From positions 5,301,221 through 5,365,220 of the forward strand of contig CM030711.1 in NCBI GenBank assembly GCA_017979445.1: DNA of 64,000 nucleotides, read 5' to 3'. This document shows positions 1 to 11,735 of the stretch, piece by piece; the stretch's first letter is position 1; each line of letters starts with the position of its first letter. Under the pieces are notes generated by a model that did not search any database, had not been told where the DNA came from, and saw nothing but the letters and a program-made list of their open reading frames with translations. The position numbers and the translations under genes are program-made. The stretch comes from Akebia trifoliata. Taxonomy: Eukaryota > Streptophyta > Magnoliopsida > Ranunculales > Lardizabalaceae.

Positions 1-3000
1 AAATATGTCGCTATTGCCCTCACAATTTATTTTACACTCTTAGTTGCCCCAAAAAAAAAAATTACAATCTTTGTTGCCCCGACAAAAAAATTTCCACTCT
101 TATGTTACCCCCACATAAGTAAAATCCTGGCTACGCCTTGCCTCACACACACCTTTATTTTCATCGATATGCTTGTTGTGATCGCAAGGGGAATCCAACG
201 GTCTAAACTGTTCATATTGCATTAAGTATGGGTCAATGTCAGAGTAATTAGTACTACCGTTATGATTGTGAAATAAACGGTGAAAACGGTGAAGGACTAT
301 CCACATCGTGTAAAACGAAAATTAAATTGTTCTTAAAAAAACGAAAGAAAAGAGATTGCTGACACTTGACCGTACACGTGTGGTCCAAATAGATTAAATT
401 GATTAGACTGTGGGCCATAGTTTCATGTCAAGAGTCAAAATGGGTCAATGAAGAAAACCCACATATTAAAAAAAAAAGTATTAGCGTCCAACGAGGCTGG
501 ACAATTAATATCCGACGACAGCTTAGATGGAAGATGTGTGCAAAGATTTTTAAACTATTTGATCTCGAGAAAATTGTATTGATCACTTGGTAATCTATTT
601 TTCTTTTGGAAATTTTAGCAATACCCCTCTGAAATTTGTGGTATTATATTTAACCCCTTACAAAATGCAAGATTAGGTTTACGTCTTAATCAAAAGTCAA
701 CGTCTCTTTTTATTGATGATTAGTGAAATTTTGATTAATTATTTAAAATTGTGACTGACATTTTGAATTAAATCACATAGTAGAAAAGAATAATATTCAC
801 GGTGGAAAAGAGCCGTATTTCCCTGAATGATTTCAGGGAATCCATTTTCAAAAGGAGTAAAATTTTCCTTGAAAAAATGTTCATGGGAATTTGAGAAAAT
901 AAATTTCACTAAACTACCATAATTTTGAAAATATCAAAAAGAGTCGCAAGAAAAAAATATTTGAAGGTGCAAAAATTAATTTTCTTTCCAAGGAAAATTA
1001 CCTTGAGGATGAATTTATTTTTTAGGAAAAATGCACAATCATACACCTAAAATCATATTTTGAAGGGGAAAAAAATTATTTTTCCCAAATCCAATCTTTT
1101 GGGCCCACCTACTTTCTTTGATTGTGTTGATTATTATTCGATGACTAATGCACCAAAAATTACCTGATAATTGATCTTGAACATTTTTTTTTCTATGACT
1201 ACAGAAAGGGCCACCAAATGCACACAATCAACAAGGGTGGGTGGGTTGGTCCGGATAAGTATATCAAACTTTGCTAAATAGTTTTAGAGCAAAGTTTTTT
1301 TTTTTCTCATCAAAGACGTGGAAATGTGTCATTTTCGTATCTAACGCGAATCCTAAGAAAAATTACGAGAAACCCCTAACTTGAAAGTACTAATTTCAAC
1401 CAAACAAATCTTTAAAGATAGAGAGATGTCCTATTCTAAATGCTGGAATTGTTGAATATTTAAGATGATACGTTTCTTATGTATTAGTTGTAAACAATTT
1501 TATATAAACCCTAATTTTATTAATTCCTTTGCACATGCCACCTATAACTATTCAAAATAAAATGTCTGTAGATCATGAGATTAGTCTATTTTGTGAGTTT
1601 AGTTGCTGACTTATGAAGGTTATTGTTGTCCAAAATTGTATATTAATATAGTAAAGAGGACTATTACAATGTTTTTCAAATTCTTAATCCCAAATTTTCT
1701 GACTGTAGGTTTTCTGGGTAAACACTTGAAAAATGACCCACTTATCCCACCTACCATGGCACGACGGGCGTGTTTGAGTGTGTATGGCATTCTACATTGC
1801 TTGTCCATAGTAGTTTGTGGTGGACTTTTTCTGCGGTCATGTTTGTTTCGAATGCACATCGTGTAACACTTGTTGGTTGTGATTTGCATGCAAGCTAGAA
1901 AATCTATACACACAGGGCACAAGCAGCACATGAAAGCAGCAAATATGGCACTTAAAAGATATCTTTTATTAAAATTAAATGTCAACTTACAAGGAAGCAT
2001 GTCACACGAACTACTTTACAAGACAACACTGGTCCCTCATGTGCTAGATGATCTTGCTTACAAAGCACTTGAACTTTTTTTGACTTACCAAAAGGAAATA
2101 TCAAAAGTTGGCCAAGCATGCTAGGTTTAAGGGTGAATGCCAGAAACATGACCCCAATTACATACTCCATGCATGTACAAACCTATGTACATGAGTGTCA
2201 CTAGGTGTGTACGACACAAGCGGACTCCCTAAATTTAAAAATGTACAGGACGCTATGAACATATGATCCTTACAACTCCCTACTTAGTGCCTACATTTGT
2301 GTAAATGTCTTGTATTTTGTTGGTGGTACGCTGAGTTGAGGGGTGCTGGAGTCAGCGGCCCGCAAAAAAAAGATAATTGTGTAATATTTTATTAAGGGTT
2401 TTCTATTTTTTGGGAGGTGTACATATTTTTCTCAACTCCCGTTTCTTTTAACAGAGATCTCTGGGGCTGTAATACTTAGAAAAAAAATAGTGATTGATCT
2501 TATTTTGATATGTGAACGTAGGCACACTGATGAACCACGTAAATCCTTGTGTTTTGTGTGATTTTTGTTCTCTTTGTTGTTTTGTTTTTTCACACCTACC
2601 CAGTATGGGCATATGGAATTTAGTTGAATTTTAAGTGCTGATCTCAAGCTCGAGTAAACGAATGGATTGCATCAGGTTGAAAATCAGCATAAAATTTCGT
2701 TGATCTCTCCACATGAATTTCGAAGTGTTTGAATAAACCACCACCACCACCCAAAAAAGAAAAAAAAATCATTTTAGTGACTCATTGGGTCTTAATGAGG
2801 ACTCAAAGTGAGACATAACATGCTAATTTAAACATTTTTTTACGGGATTTAGAGTTACACCCACTAAATTGGATGGACCAAATTACATCTCCATCTACTG
2901 CTGCTCTATAATCCTTTGCTTTTCTTGATGCTTTCTTCCAGTTGGGATTTCTTTGTTATTATCTCAATTTAGAAGTTAATATTTTGGTAATATTTTTAAT

Positions 3001-4225
3001 TATTGTCTAATAAAATTATATCTGATTTGGCATGAATTATATAAATTTTGAATTGAATAGGATAGCTAGTTTCCCTATATCATCTTTGGGAAGTAGATTA
3101 TAAAGGAGGGTTAGGGCTTCCATTAGAGAAGGAAATATCTGGGAGTTTAGAATATAAGAGGTCGTAAAATTCTCAATAGAATATTTTAGCTTTTCTACAA
3201 CAAAGCTACATATTTGATCTAGTGGGCATTCTAAGTGGCAACAACTGAGTGGATTTTGATGTTCTCATGACTTAAAATTTCATTATGTTTTGGAATGTTT
3301 CAATGGAATATTTCAATTTCGGTTGAGACCAAAAAGTCGGAATTGGAATTGGAATTCCAAGAAGTTGTTCACCAATGCCCAACACAGAATTGGAATTCCA
3401 ACTACTATTCCAAGTCCTGAATTTCAAAAGCTACAAGAGTTCCCTTTTTTATAAGAAGACTGACAGCTTAAAATTCATACATAAATACATACATGAAACA
3501 TAGGTAACAAAGGAGTTAAAATAAGTCATGCATTCCACAACCAAGGAGAAAATTCCACATGAAGGGAGACAACAATTTGGCAAACTTATTCTCACAATTG
3601 CCACAAATTCAAAGAAACCACCACCACATTTCTGGAATTTATATATCATTTACATTGGCATTTTGACTATCTCAACACTTTGACTACCATTTTCTTCCTT
3701 AAAACAAAAGGTATCTCTACACCTTGCAGTCTAAGTGCACATTCAAGTCATGGTTTCCATCCGACTCTACAGTCACACAACACTTTTAATCCTTAAAGCT
3801 CATATCCTTCATTCGCATGCCTCTTTTTCCCAGACAAATAAATGGACTTGTTTCACATCTCACCACTAAACTTCCTCCAAAAGCGTCACATGTGAGTCAT
3901 CCATAAAGAAAATGTTTATGGGTTCACACACGATTTTATAAGAGAAGGGGGAAAAGGTGGTGTCTTGTGCAACCCAAGCATTTGGTCCTGCTTGATTCGT
4001 TCATACACAAAAGCAAAATTCTTTGGTGGTGGCATTATTGTTCAATCTCTTGGCAATGTGAAACGGTTAAAAGTACTCGGTAAGGATCAAACATAATAAC
4101 TCTAATGTGGTGTTGTGTTTGGCCTAGGCTTCATCGACCAGAAGTAGGAACTGTTGTAGCACTCATGACCTCAATTAGCACTCATTCGGAGAATTTTCCA
4201 ATTTTTTTTTTTCCTTTCTAGAAGT
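1..4225. other. intergenic region left of the CRM gene
   Basis: AT-rich sequence with no ORF that resembles a known family. The longest frame (minus strand 1620-2000) has no recognisable domain. Short homopolymer runs and a GGAATT-rich patch near 3350-3410 are present. The last few hundred bases are downstream of the CRM gene stop codon and should include its 3' UTR. I see nothing else that I can support here. Confidence 0.6.
19..115. repeat. short degenerate tandem repeat, about 3 copies
   Basis: About three units of roughly 33 bp share the pattern ACTCTTAGTTGCCCC followed by an A-rich run. The units end near positions 48, 80 and 112. They are imperfect. This is a minor low-complexity tandem repeat at the window edge and may extend to the left. 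Confidence 0.6.
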
Positions 4226-7200
4226 TTAGGTAATATCACCTATGGAATCTTCTGCTACAGACTCTTTTCCCTTTCTGTACCGAATAATGTGCTTATGATA
4301 CTCTTCCAGCTCTTTCTCTAATTTCTCAATAAACTGGCTTGTGTGTTCAAGGGACTGCTCGTACTTATACTTTTCCAAAGCCTGCAATATTTAGAACAGA
4401 AAGAAAAGCATCACTTAGAGGTTTGAGGGGGTTAAAAAATACTGAATTTATTCCATTCAAAATTATTCAAAATGCAGACATGGACATATATTTGTTTGTA
4501 GTCCACATGTAGACAAAACAATACATCACTTCTAATTACACAGAAAAAAAAAAAAAAAGACTTGAAAGATCTTTCCCAAAGTTATTTTCAATGTCTCCCT
4601 AAACAAGTCTATGCTTTGGAAATAAAATGACAAAAATGACACTGGCACTCCTTATAGCTTTACAGATTATAAGCAATGAGAATGGGAGATGAACAGTGTT
4701 GCATGGATAAGATATGGGTGTTAAGAGTCCAGTATGGGTATGGTACAGCGTGTGATGTGAGACATCCTGAAAAATAGGACAAATGTACTCTCACCTTGTA
4801 GGGAGTAGGGACCATGTGAATATCACAAGACCTATATGCAAATTAAATTTCATAACAAGGAAAAATGTATTATTATAAGGACTGTCATGCAAGACAGTCT
4901 ATTCTTTCTCGTAAATATAAATCTATGGGACCATGTGACTATCATGTGGACAGATCCCACCATGTAAGTTGTCCTCATCAAGATGACCATTAATACCGGA
5001 ATATGTCCCCACAATAAAGACTACGTGAACTCTCTGTATGGTTGGATTCCCCAACGTAATATCCATGTGAGCCGCACAAGTGGGATGATAAATAGGGAGT
5101 ACATATAGACTAATTCATTATGTAAAATATGACAAACACATGTAGAAAAAAATAAAATATTTAATAATACATAGGCCTTAAGTCAAAAGGTTCTATAAAG
5201 GAGTCTGCCTCCCCTATGGTGTACGAAGTTTCAATGCCTCCTTCAATAGGGTGTAAGCCTTAGAAAGAGGGACTTTCCTTAGAGACTTGAGCTACTTTCA
5301 AGATCTTTGCACTGGGGCGAGTCTCAAGGTGTAAGCCTCCAAAAAATGGCTTTGCAAAATATTTTTTGGCACCTTTGCTCAAGCCACCCTCCATGTAATC
5401 ACAAGACATTTAAGGCAAGAACCTAAAATATTTAATGAGCCAATGGGTGACAAATATCTTTGAAAGAGGTTTTGGTTTAAGAAAATATTTAAATCATAGA
5501 GAAGAACTTCATTTGAAGTTGCAAAAGCAAGCAAAAACCTAAAATTTGATGACATATATTTTACAGCAGCTAGCATTTCATCACTGGTTTCTTGTTTGAA
5601 ATGCATAATGAACAAATGTTACCTTGTTCTTAGATAGTGTATCTGGAGGTGACATAGAGAAGAACTTCATTTGAAGTTGCAAAAGCAAGCAAAAACCTAA
5701 AATTTGATGACATATATTTTACAGCAGCTAGCATTTCATCACTGGTTTCTTGTTTGAAATGCATAATGAACAAATGTTACCTTGTTCTTAGATAGTGTAT
5801 CTGGAGGTGACATAACCTTTGGCTGTACATAGTTCTTTCCACGATAGAATATTATAGTGTTGTTAGCTTTTATGTCAATCACGATGCCTTTACTTAGACG
5901 TGCAAGCTCATCAGCATATTCATGAACCTGGCCGGGCTTGCAAGGTTTGCAAATAACCTTTACAGTCTCGTGCTTCTTCCAATGAAGATGCATATTTAAA
6001 ACTACACCTCCAAATACTCCACGTCTCCCAACTGGGACATAATTCTTCTTTTTTTCACCAGTACGCTTTAGGTAAAATCTCTCTTCCTCCGTTAGAATTT
6101 CAGGATCATATGTTTCGCTCGGAGGCTTAGGAGCCTCAAACTTCCTCAGCTTCTCGATGAGCCATTCTTCCTTTCTCTTTGCCTAAGACAGCACCATAAA
6201 AGTTGATAAAAAATTAAGTCATTACTATTTTAAGAAAATTCTTTGTGGTGTTCTAAGGCAAATGTTAAAGAAGATAACCTATCCATTTGTCATGTCAATC
6301 TGCTTCCTTTCTTTTATTTTTATTTTTCTCTTTCCTCCCCACCCCGGTTGATAGTGAGGTCATTGAGAAAGCAAAGATAAAGGCCCAATATGCCCTGGAA
6401 CATGATCTTGTCAATTATCCGAGTGATCAGTTCGGAATTACAAGACCACATCACAACCTTCTCGTGTAACAACCGTATGTAGCTTTCCGGAGACAGACGT
6501 CTTTGCTAGTGGAAAACCAGAATGGCCTATCTCGTTCAAGCCATATCTCCTGATCGAAGCTGACTTAGCTGCCTAAGGGTGCTTGGGTTGTGTTTAGTCA
6601 CTTCAGCTATCCTTTTTTATTTTATTTTTCTCTCTCCTACTCACCCTGGTTTCTAGTGAGGTCATTGAGAAAGCGAAGAGAAGGAATATAAATATAAATA
6701 TAATCTCAAAGGTTATGGATCACTCTAACATAGTTCAGTGGTCATGATGATAGTTTGTAGATCTGTAGAGCTACTCGATTAAAATAGATTAAGTCCCAGA
6801 ACAATAAGAGACAAAACTCATAACATGTCTAACCTTTTCAAGTTTGTACCTAATTCTAACTTCTGGATTTGGGGAAGTCATCTTCTTTTTTGCTTTTAGG
6901 CGGTATAACCTGAGTTCGTTCACTTTTGCCTTCTTGGACATTTTCACCCGTTTGGACATTTTCTTAAACTTCGTCTGGGTCCCATCTTTTTCAGGGAGTG
7001 ACTTATCAAAACAAAATCTGACTACATCATTGTCCATCTTCAGCGTCACTGATGTATTGCTCATGTATCTAACTTGCCGCAATTGCAAACTAACATTGTG
7101 GCACTGATACCAATTTGATCTTTTCATTACTAAATAAGAAAGTGGAGTGGACAAACCAGGAGATGATTCTAGAAGAGGGCTCATTGCCTCATAGCTTCTA

Positions 7201-7331
7201 AGGTGCGGGTATATAGCATCCGTAGATACATGTTTGAAGGACATGAGTTCTGGAAAAAATGGAAGATTTCGCAAGGTTTGAACTGCACGGTGAGACTGCC
7301 CAAGAGAACTCCTGCATAAAGAAGTTACCAT
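4226..7331 (-). CDS. CRM-domain RNA-binding protein (At3g25440-like), three coding exons
   Basis: Predicted organellar RNA-binding protein of the CRM (YhbY-like) family, whose members bind intron or rRNA-containing RNPs in chloroplasts and mitochondria. Coding exons on the minus strand are 6834-7331, 5781-6182 and 4226-4381, all with GT-AG borders and phase-0 joins, giving 351 residues. Residues 1 to about 60 are rich in Ser and Arg and look like a transit peptide. A basic Lys-rich stretch lies at about 120-150. The CRM fold spans about 196-290, with the conserved GRRG turn at 218-221 followed by GVVLNMHLHWKKHE, and GKNYVQP near its end. The C-terminus (exon 3) is a charged helix, ALEKYKYEQSLEHTSQ onward. 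The start at 7331 follows a strong acceptor (TTTCTTTTCAG, exon from 7345), so an intron in the 5' UTR is likely. An alternative start at 8378 is discussed in the findings. Family assignment is strong; organelle and RNA target are inferred. Confidence 0.85.
5495..5810. repeat. perfect 158-bp tandem duplication covering an exon-intron border
   Basis: Copies 5495-5652 and 5653-5810 appear identical base for base. Each includes the last 30 bases of CRM exon 2, the splice donor AAG|GTAAC and about 128 bp of intron. The copy at 5653-5810 is joined to the rest of exon 2. The other copy lies inside the intron and carries a second, orphan donor at 5622. Perfect identity implies a recent event. Confidence 0.95.
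6312..6684. repeat. about 75-bp direct repeat inside CRM intron 1
   Basis: The segments at about 6312-6386 and 6609-6684 share a T-rich stretch followed by GTGAGGTCATTGAGAAAGC. Both lie in the intron between coding exons 1 and 2 (6183-6833). A plus-strand reading frame at 6287-6469 runs through the first copy. I recognise no protein family in it. Confidence 0.65.
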
Positions 7332-7345
7332 TCAACGTCAAATCC

Positions 7346-8738
7346 CTGAAAAGAAAGAGCCAAATAACAGATAATGTTCCTCTATCTCCTTCAGACACTC
7401 AAGTGTCCCAAAAACTCAAGAGCCTTACCCACACTTCATAAATCATAACAATTCAAATAACTAGGCCAACAAGACATCGAGTTGAACATTGACTGAGCTG
7501 ACTAGATCGCACATAAAGATCAAACCAATATCAATGTTTGGACATAAATTGCCACAAGCAGCAACATTAACATAATAATCTCTTTCTAAGAACAAGAGAT
7601 TTTCAGTAGGCATGCTTGTGGATGGTGTATGAAGCTAAGATAAGCTATTAATTGTTCACGGCTAGGATAAACGTTGAAGAAAACAGTTATATAATGGAGT
7701 ACTGGTTCTCCATCGTTATCATTACAACTGTTATAAGGGTAACATAATTAAAAAGTTTTGGGTTGGGAGAAGATGTGGCTTTGTATAGAGTGGAATAGAG
7801 GAATTGGCTGACCCTAAATCCTTAGGATAATGCTTTGATGATGCAAAAATGGAGCTGGAACCCAATATAATATTTAAGAATACATTTCAACAAGAAATTT
7901 GAATTTAAAATTTGAAAAATCAGGTTTGAAAGTTGAACTCAAAGGAATGTTACATATGGTAATATCCATTAGTTTTCAAAATGCGGATTATCGCTGTAAT
8001 CCCGAGTTGGAAAACAGTTATTTTCAGAATCATAAAAACAAAAAAATAGTACCATTAATTGATCATTATGAACAGTAAAATGGCCTTCTTTGGTGTTAGT
8101 TCACAAAAAAATTAAATGGGTACATGGAATTACCATTATCACCATTATTTTAAACCATGATTGAGATATACATACAAAGGCTGCCATATTCAATTTCACC
8201 AAAAAATAAAACATGACAAAATAAAGATATAACAAATATATAAGACAAAAATTTTATATAAATAACCACGAATCTAAGCATTACAGCTCAAAATCAAACA
8301 CAAGAAACACCCTCATCATCCAAAGATCAAACCTTTAAAGAAGTAAATTTCAATGGACCTAAAGGTGAAAACGCACATGGTTGGAGAGATGCTGAAATCT
8401 ATGTTTCCGTGTAATTGGATCACTCTGTGTATCGAAATAATCAGCTTATAATTGATGATTACAACCAGAATTCCATAGAGAGATCTTCAAAATTGAATTT
8501 TCTTTTCTGAAAATCCTAGGTTTTGAATTGGAGGAAAGTGAACAAATGAAGCTGAAGCTTGCATGCTCACGTGAATAAGTGAATATGTAGGAAGCTTGAA
8601 TGGTCTTGTTCCCACTCCCCTGCATGTAAAGCATATATGAGCTAAAATGGTTGTGAACAGTCCTTTTGATCCATCCAATGATAAAGAGCTCCAGTTGTTG
8701 TTACACCAATACTAACAAGTAGCCTTCTCACTCAGTAA
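7346..8738. other. 5' region of the CRM gene and spacer to the PPR gene
   Basis: Mostly the presumed 5' UTR intron and promoter of the CRM gene (minus strand), then the 3' flank of the PPR gene. The only clear structure is the block at about 8270-8575 that recurs upstream of the PPR gene. No separate gene is visible. Confidence 0.5.
8270..8575 (-). promoter_or_regulatory. duplicated 5' flank, copy upstream of the CRM gene
   Basis: About 300 bp that matches 10740-11053 plus 11736-11750 with scattered substitutions and small indels. It includes the shared run AAAGATCAAACCTTTAAAG on the plus strand. It lies at the likely 5' end of the CRM transcript, and on the minus strand it contains ATG TGC GTT TTC ACC TTT AG followed by GT (8378-8357). 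This is probably promoter plus first-exon sequence. That role is inferred from position only. Confidence 0.55.
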
Positions 8739-10574
8739 TCAGTCTTCATGTTCTAAGCTAGGGAAGTATCCCTGAGCCTTCAAATCTCCAGCCAAAACTT
8801 GCATCATCATCTCCAAGAGATGATCTTGGACATTGCCAGTCAGGAATTTGTAGGTTTTCCCACCAATTTCAATCCAACTGTAACCAGGTGGCTTCTTGAT
8901 TCTACGACTTCTCATGAGGGCCCTCACCTTTGCAGATTGATCCCATCTATGTGCCTTAGCATGTATGTTAGAAAGCAACATGTAGTTTCCAGCATTCTCA
9001 GGTTCTAACACTAGTAAATGTTGGGCTGCCACCTCACCAATCTCGACATTGTTGTAGATTCTACACGCGCTCAACAAGGCACCCCATACACCGGCATGAG
9101 GTTTAACGGGAGGCATATCTTCGACAATGGTCTTGTACGCATCGTCAATGCGTCCAGCACGGCCTAATAGGTCAACCATGCACATGTAGTGATCAGCGGT
9201 TGGAGTAATCGAGAATTCATTCTGCATGGAATTAAAATATTGGCAACCTTCATCAACTAGACCTGCATGACTACAAGCGGATAAGACCACGATGAAACAA
9301 ATGCTATCGGGCTTCAACCCATCTTCCTGAAGTTGAGAGAAAATCTTTAGAGCTTCTGCTCCGTGACCATGCATACCAAACCCAGCTATCATTGCACTAT
9401 AACAAACCATGTCTCTGTCCTTCCACCTCTGGAACACTTCATAGGCTTTATTTGGTTCGCCGCATTTAGCATGCATGTCAATGAGAGCTGTCATGGTGTG
9501 GCTGTTCATTAGCTCATTTCCACGGCTCTCGATGTAATCCTTTATCCATTCTGCCAATTCAATTGAACCCAATTGAGCACATGCCGAAACAACACTAGCA
9601 ATCGTGGTCTTGTTTGGCTTTATGTCCCCTCCAACCTTTAGCATCGTATGGAAAAGATCCAAAGCTGCAACAAAAAGCCCTGCTTTCGAGTACGCATTAA
9701 TCATCGCATTCCATGACACTAAATCCCTTCCCACCATCTTATCAAAGATGAAACGAGCAGCTACGATGTCATTGCATTTTGCATAGCCCGTAATCATGGC
9801 CGTGTAGATCACGGGATTAATGCTTATCTCCCCTTGACAAGACAACAACAACTCATTGAAAAGCTCTTGTGCATTGTCCATCCGTCCCAAATCAGCATAA
9901 CCACTAATCATCACCTCCCAAGAGAAGACGTTCTTCTCTGGCATGAGCTTGAATAAAGACATAGCAACCTCCATATTTCTGGACTTCACATGTGCTGAAA
10001 TCAAGGTATTCCACATTTGAATGTCTCTTTCATCCATTCTATCAAATATCCATTGTGCTTCTTCCATAAGTCCACATTTGACATAGAAATCGATCAATGT
10101 GGTCTGGATACGAATATCAGCATTATACCCATATTTAGCGACATGGGCATGGACCTGAAGTCCCTCTCTTAAGGCCAAAATGCCTGAGCATGCCTTCATA
10201 ACTGCCGATAATGTAAAGGTGAAGGCCGAGTCTCTAGCCATAGAAGTATCGATACAATGGTGCATCTTGGCATACATTTTCAGGGCCTCTCTACAACAAA
10301 CCTCGGACTCAGACTGCTGTGAGTAGCCCCTGATCATGGCTGTCCACAAATAGACATTCGGGTTCTCCACACATTCGGTGATAATATGAGCATGTTTTAA
10401 TTCACCAAAACCCGTGAATTCTCGGACAAGTTTAGTAATCAAGTAGTTGTTTTGGGACTGCCCATTCACCACTAAGTGAGCATGAATTCTCTTTAATTTC
10501 CTGGCATCTTTACACTGCTTTACTAACGAAATAATTTGGTCCTCTTTGATTCGACTCCAACTCCGACTTCCCAT
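8739..10574 (-). CDS. pentatricopeptide repeat protein, PLS class with E/E+ tail
   Basis: A 611-residue intronless ORF, typical of plant PPR genes. PPR proteins bind organellar RNA sequence-specifically, and PLS-class members mostly specify C-to-U editing sites. PPR units run from about residue 70 to 490. Clear examples are NVYLWTAMIRGYSQ (73-86), DIQMWNTLISAHVKS (184-198), NVFSWEVMISGYADLG (215-230), DLVSWNAMINAYSKAG (284-299) and DMVCYSAMIAGFGMHG (388-403). The E domain begins near 496 (VWGALLSACRIYNNVEIG), followed by PGYSWIEIGGKTYKF (563-577), an E+ type motif. There is no DYW deaminase domain, so if it edits RNA it needs a partner in trans. Residues 1-40 may hold a transit peptide but are not a typical one. 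The gene is divided from the CRM gene by about 1.4 kb and shares its 5' flanking block. The precise editing site cannot be inferred. Confidence 0.93.
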   Translation of the reverse strand: MGSRSWSRIKEDQIISLVKQCKDARKLKRIHAHLVVNGQSQNNYLITKLVREFTGFGELKHAHIITECVENPNVYLWTAMIRGYSQQSESEVCCREALKMYAKMHHCIDTSMARDSAFTFTLSAVMKACSGILALREGLQVHAHVAKYGYNADIRIQTTLIDFYVKCGLMEEAQWIFDRMDERDIQMWNTLISAHVKSRNMEVAMSLFKLMPEKNVFSWEVMISGYADLGRMDNAQELFNELLLSCQGEISINPVIYTAMITGYAKCNDIVAARFIFDKMVGRDLVSWNAMINAYSKAGLFVAALDLFHTMLKVGGDIKPNKTTIASVVSACAQLGSIELAEWIKDYIESRGNELMNSHTMTALIDMHAKCGEPNKAYEVFQRWKDRDMVCYSAMIAGFGMHGHGAEALKIFSQLQEDGLKPDSICFIVVLSACSHAGLVDEGCQYFNSMQNEFSITPTADHYMCMVDLLGRAGRIDDAYKTIVEDMPPVKPHAGVWGALLSACRIYNNVEIGEVAAQHLLVLEPENAGNYMLLSNIHAKAHRWDQSAKVRALMRSRRIKKPPGYSWIEIGGKTYKFLTGNVQDHLLEMMMQVLAGDLKAQGYFPSLEHED

Positions 10575-10739
10575 ATAGTGATCCTTCTAATACTAAATTG
10601 TCTCAAACACTTGCACAAATTAGGGTTTATTGTAATTAAATGGAACAAATGCTAAAATGGTCTTAATTATAGTAGAAATGATATAAATAACTATTAAAGA
10701 TGAAACAAACGTAGAAGATAAATTTAATCTAAATCGGCA

Positions 10740-11053
10740 AGAATCTAACCATTACAGCTCCAAATCAAACGAAACAAATCCAAGAAACAATTTTATCACC
10801 CAAAGATCAAACCTTTAAAGAAGTAAATTTCTATGGGGCCTAGAGGAGAAAACGTACATGGTTGGAGGAGAGATGCTGAAATCTATGCTTCTGTGTAAAT
10901 GGATCACTCTATGATTAGTAATAGTTCTCTTATAATTGATGATTCGAAACAGAAATTCCATGGAGAGAGCTTCAGAATTGAATTTTTTCCTTTCTGAAAA
11001 TCCTAGGTTTTGAATTGGTGGAAATTGAACAAACGAAGCTGAAGCTTCAAGCT
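10740..11053 (-). promoter_or_regulatory. duplicated 5' flank, copy upstream of the PPR gene
   Basis: Matches 8270-8575 in the same orientation, ending 166 bp upstream of the PPR start codon. The equivalent of the CRM donor GT at 8358-8357 has changed (AGGCCC instead of AGGTCC). The match resumes at 11736 after a hAT-type insertion. It probably supplies promoter sequence to the PPR gene, which is an inference from position. Confidence 0.6.
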
Positions 11054-11727
11054 TAGGGCTGCAACTTGGACGGGCAAAACCCGAACCCGCTGGGTTGAAC
11101 CCGACCTAAGTTCACGCCCGGGCATAGTTAGCTTGGGTTGGCCTCGTGATCGAGAAAAAAAAAAGTCCAGCTCAAATCGGATTGGGTGCAGGCCTAGGTA
11201 TCGGCCAACCTGATTTGTTCAAACTCGAATTTAATATATTTATAATTTAAAAATATTTCTTATCTTAATTTCTTTCCCACTCATAATTCATATTTATTTA
11301 TATAAGAAAAATAATGTGTGATTATTTTTGTTAGATAAATAATTACTTTATTGTAAGTGTAATTCTCTATTATCACACAATAATTATATAACAATTTTAA
11401 ATGTTTTCTTTTCATGTAAATTGTGATTATTAATATAAAAAATTATTATTTTTGTTAATCTTATTAATTTTATTCTCTTTAAATTTGCTTATAATTTTAT
11501 TTATATAAAATTTTGAAAGACAATAATTTTAAGTTTTTTTTACACGCCACTTACCTTTATATAAATCTTTACCAATACTAAATTATCTAGCATTAATGCG
11601 GAATGAATTAACTTAACCAACCTAGCTTAGCTAGGGTTCGAGTTGAGCATTTCATGCTCGAAATTAGGTTGGGCAAGGGCACAGGTTGATCACCAACCTG
11701 GCCCAACCCACCCGAGTTGCAACTCTA
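11054..11727. mobile_element. non-autonomous hAT-type element hAT-1, 674 bp
   Basis: Termini TAGGGCTGCAACTTGG and, on the other strand, TAGAGTTGCAACTCGG are inverted. The flanks TTCAAGCT at 11046-11053 and 11728-11735 are a perfect 8-bp target duplication, the hAT length. Both subterminal arms are GC-rich with repeated GGGTT/AACCC blocks, and the centre is AT-rich. There is no transposase. The related block at 8270-8575 lacks the insertion and serves as an empty site. Confidence 0.85.
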
Positions 11728-11735
11728 TTCAAGCT

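Noticed and set aside
1620..2000. 126-codon minus-strand ORF
   Set aside because: Low-complexity Cys-rich translation, no domain, no splice or promoter context.
6287..6469. Plus-strand ORF in CRM intron 1
   Set aside because: Lies antisense inside an intron and overlaps a local repeat. No recognised domain.
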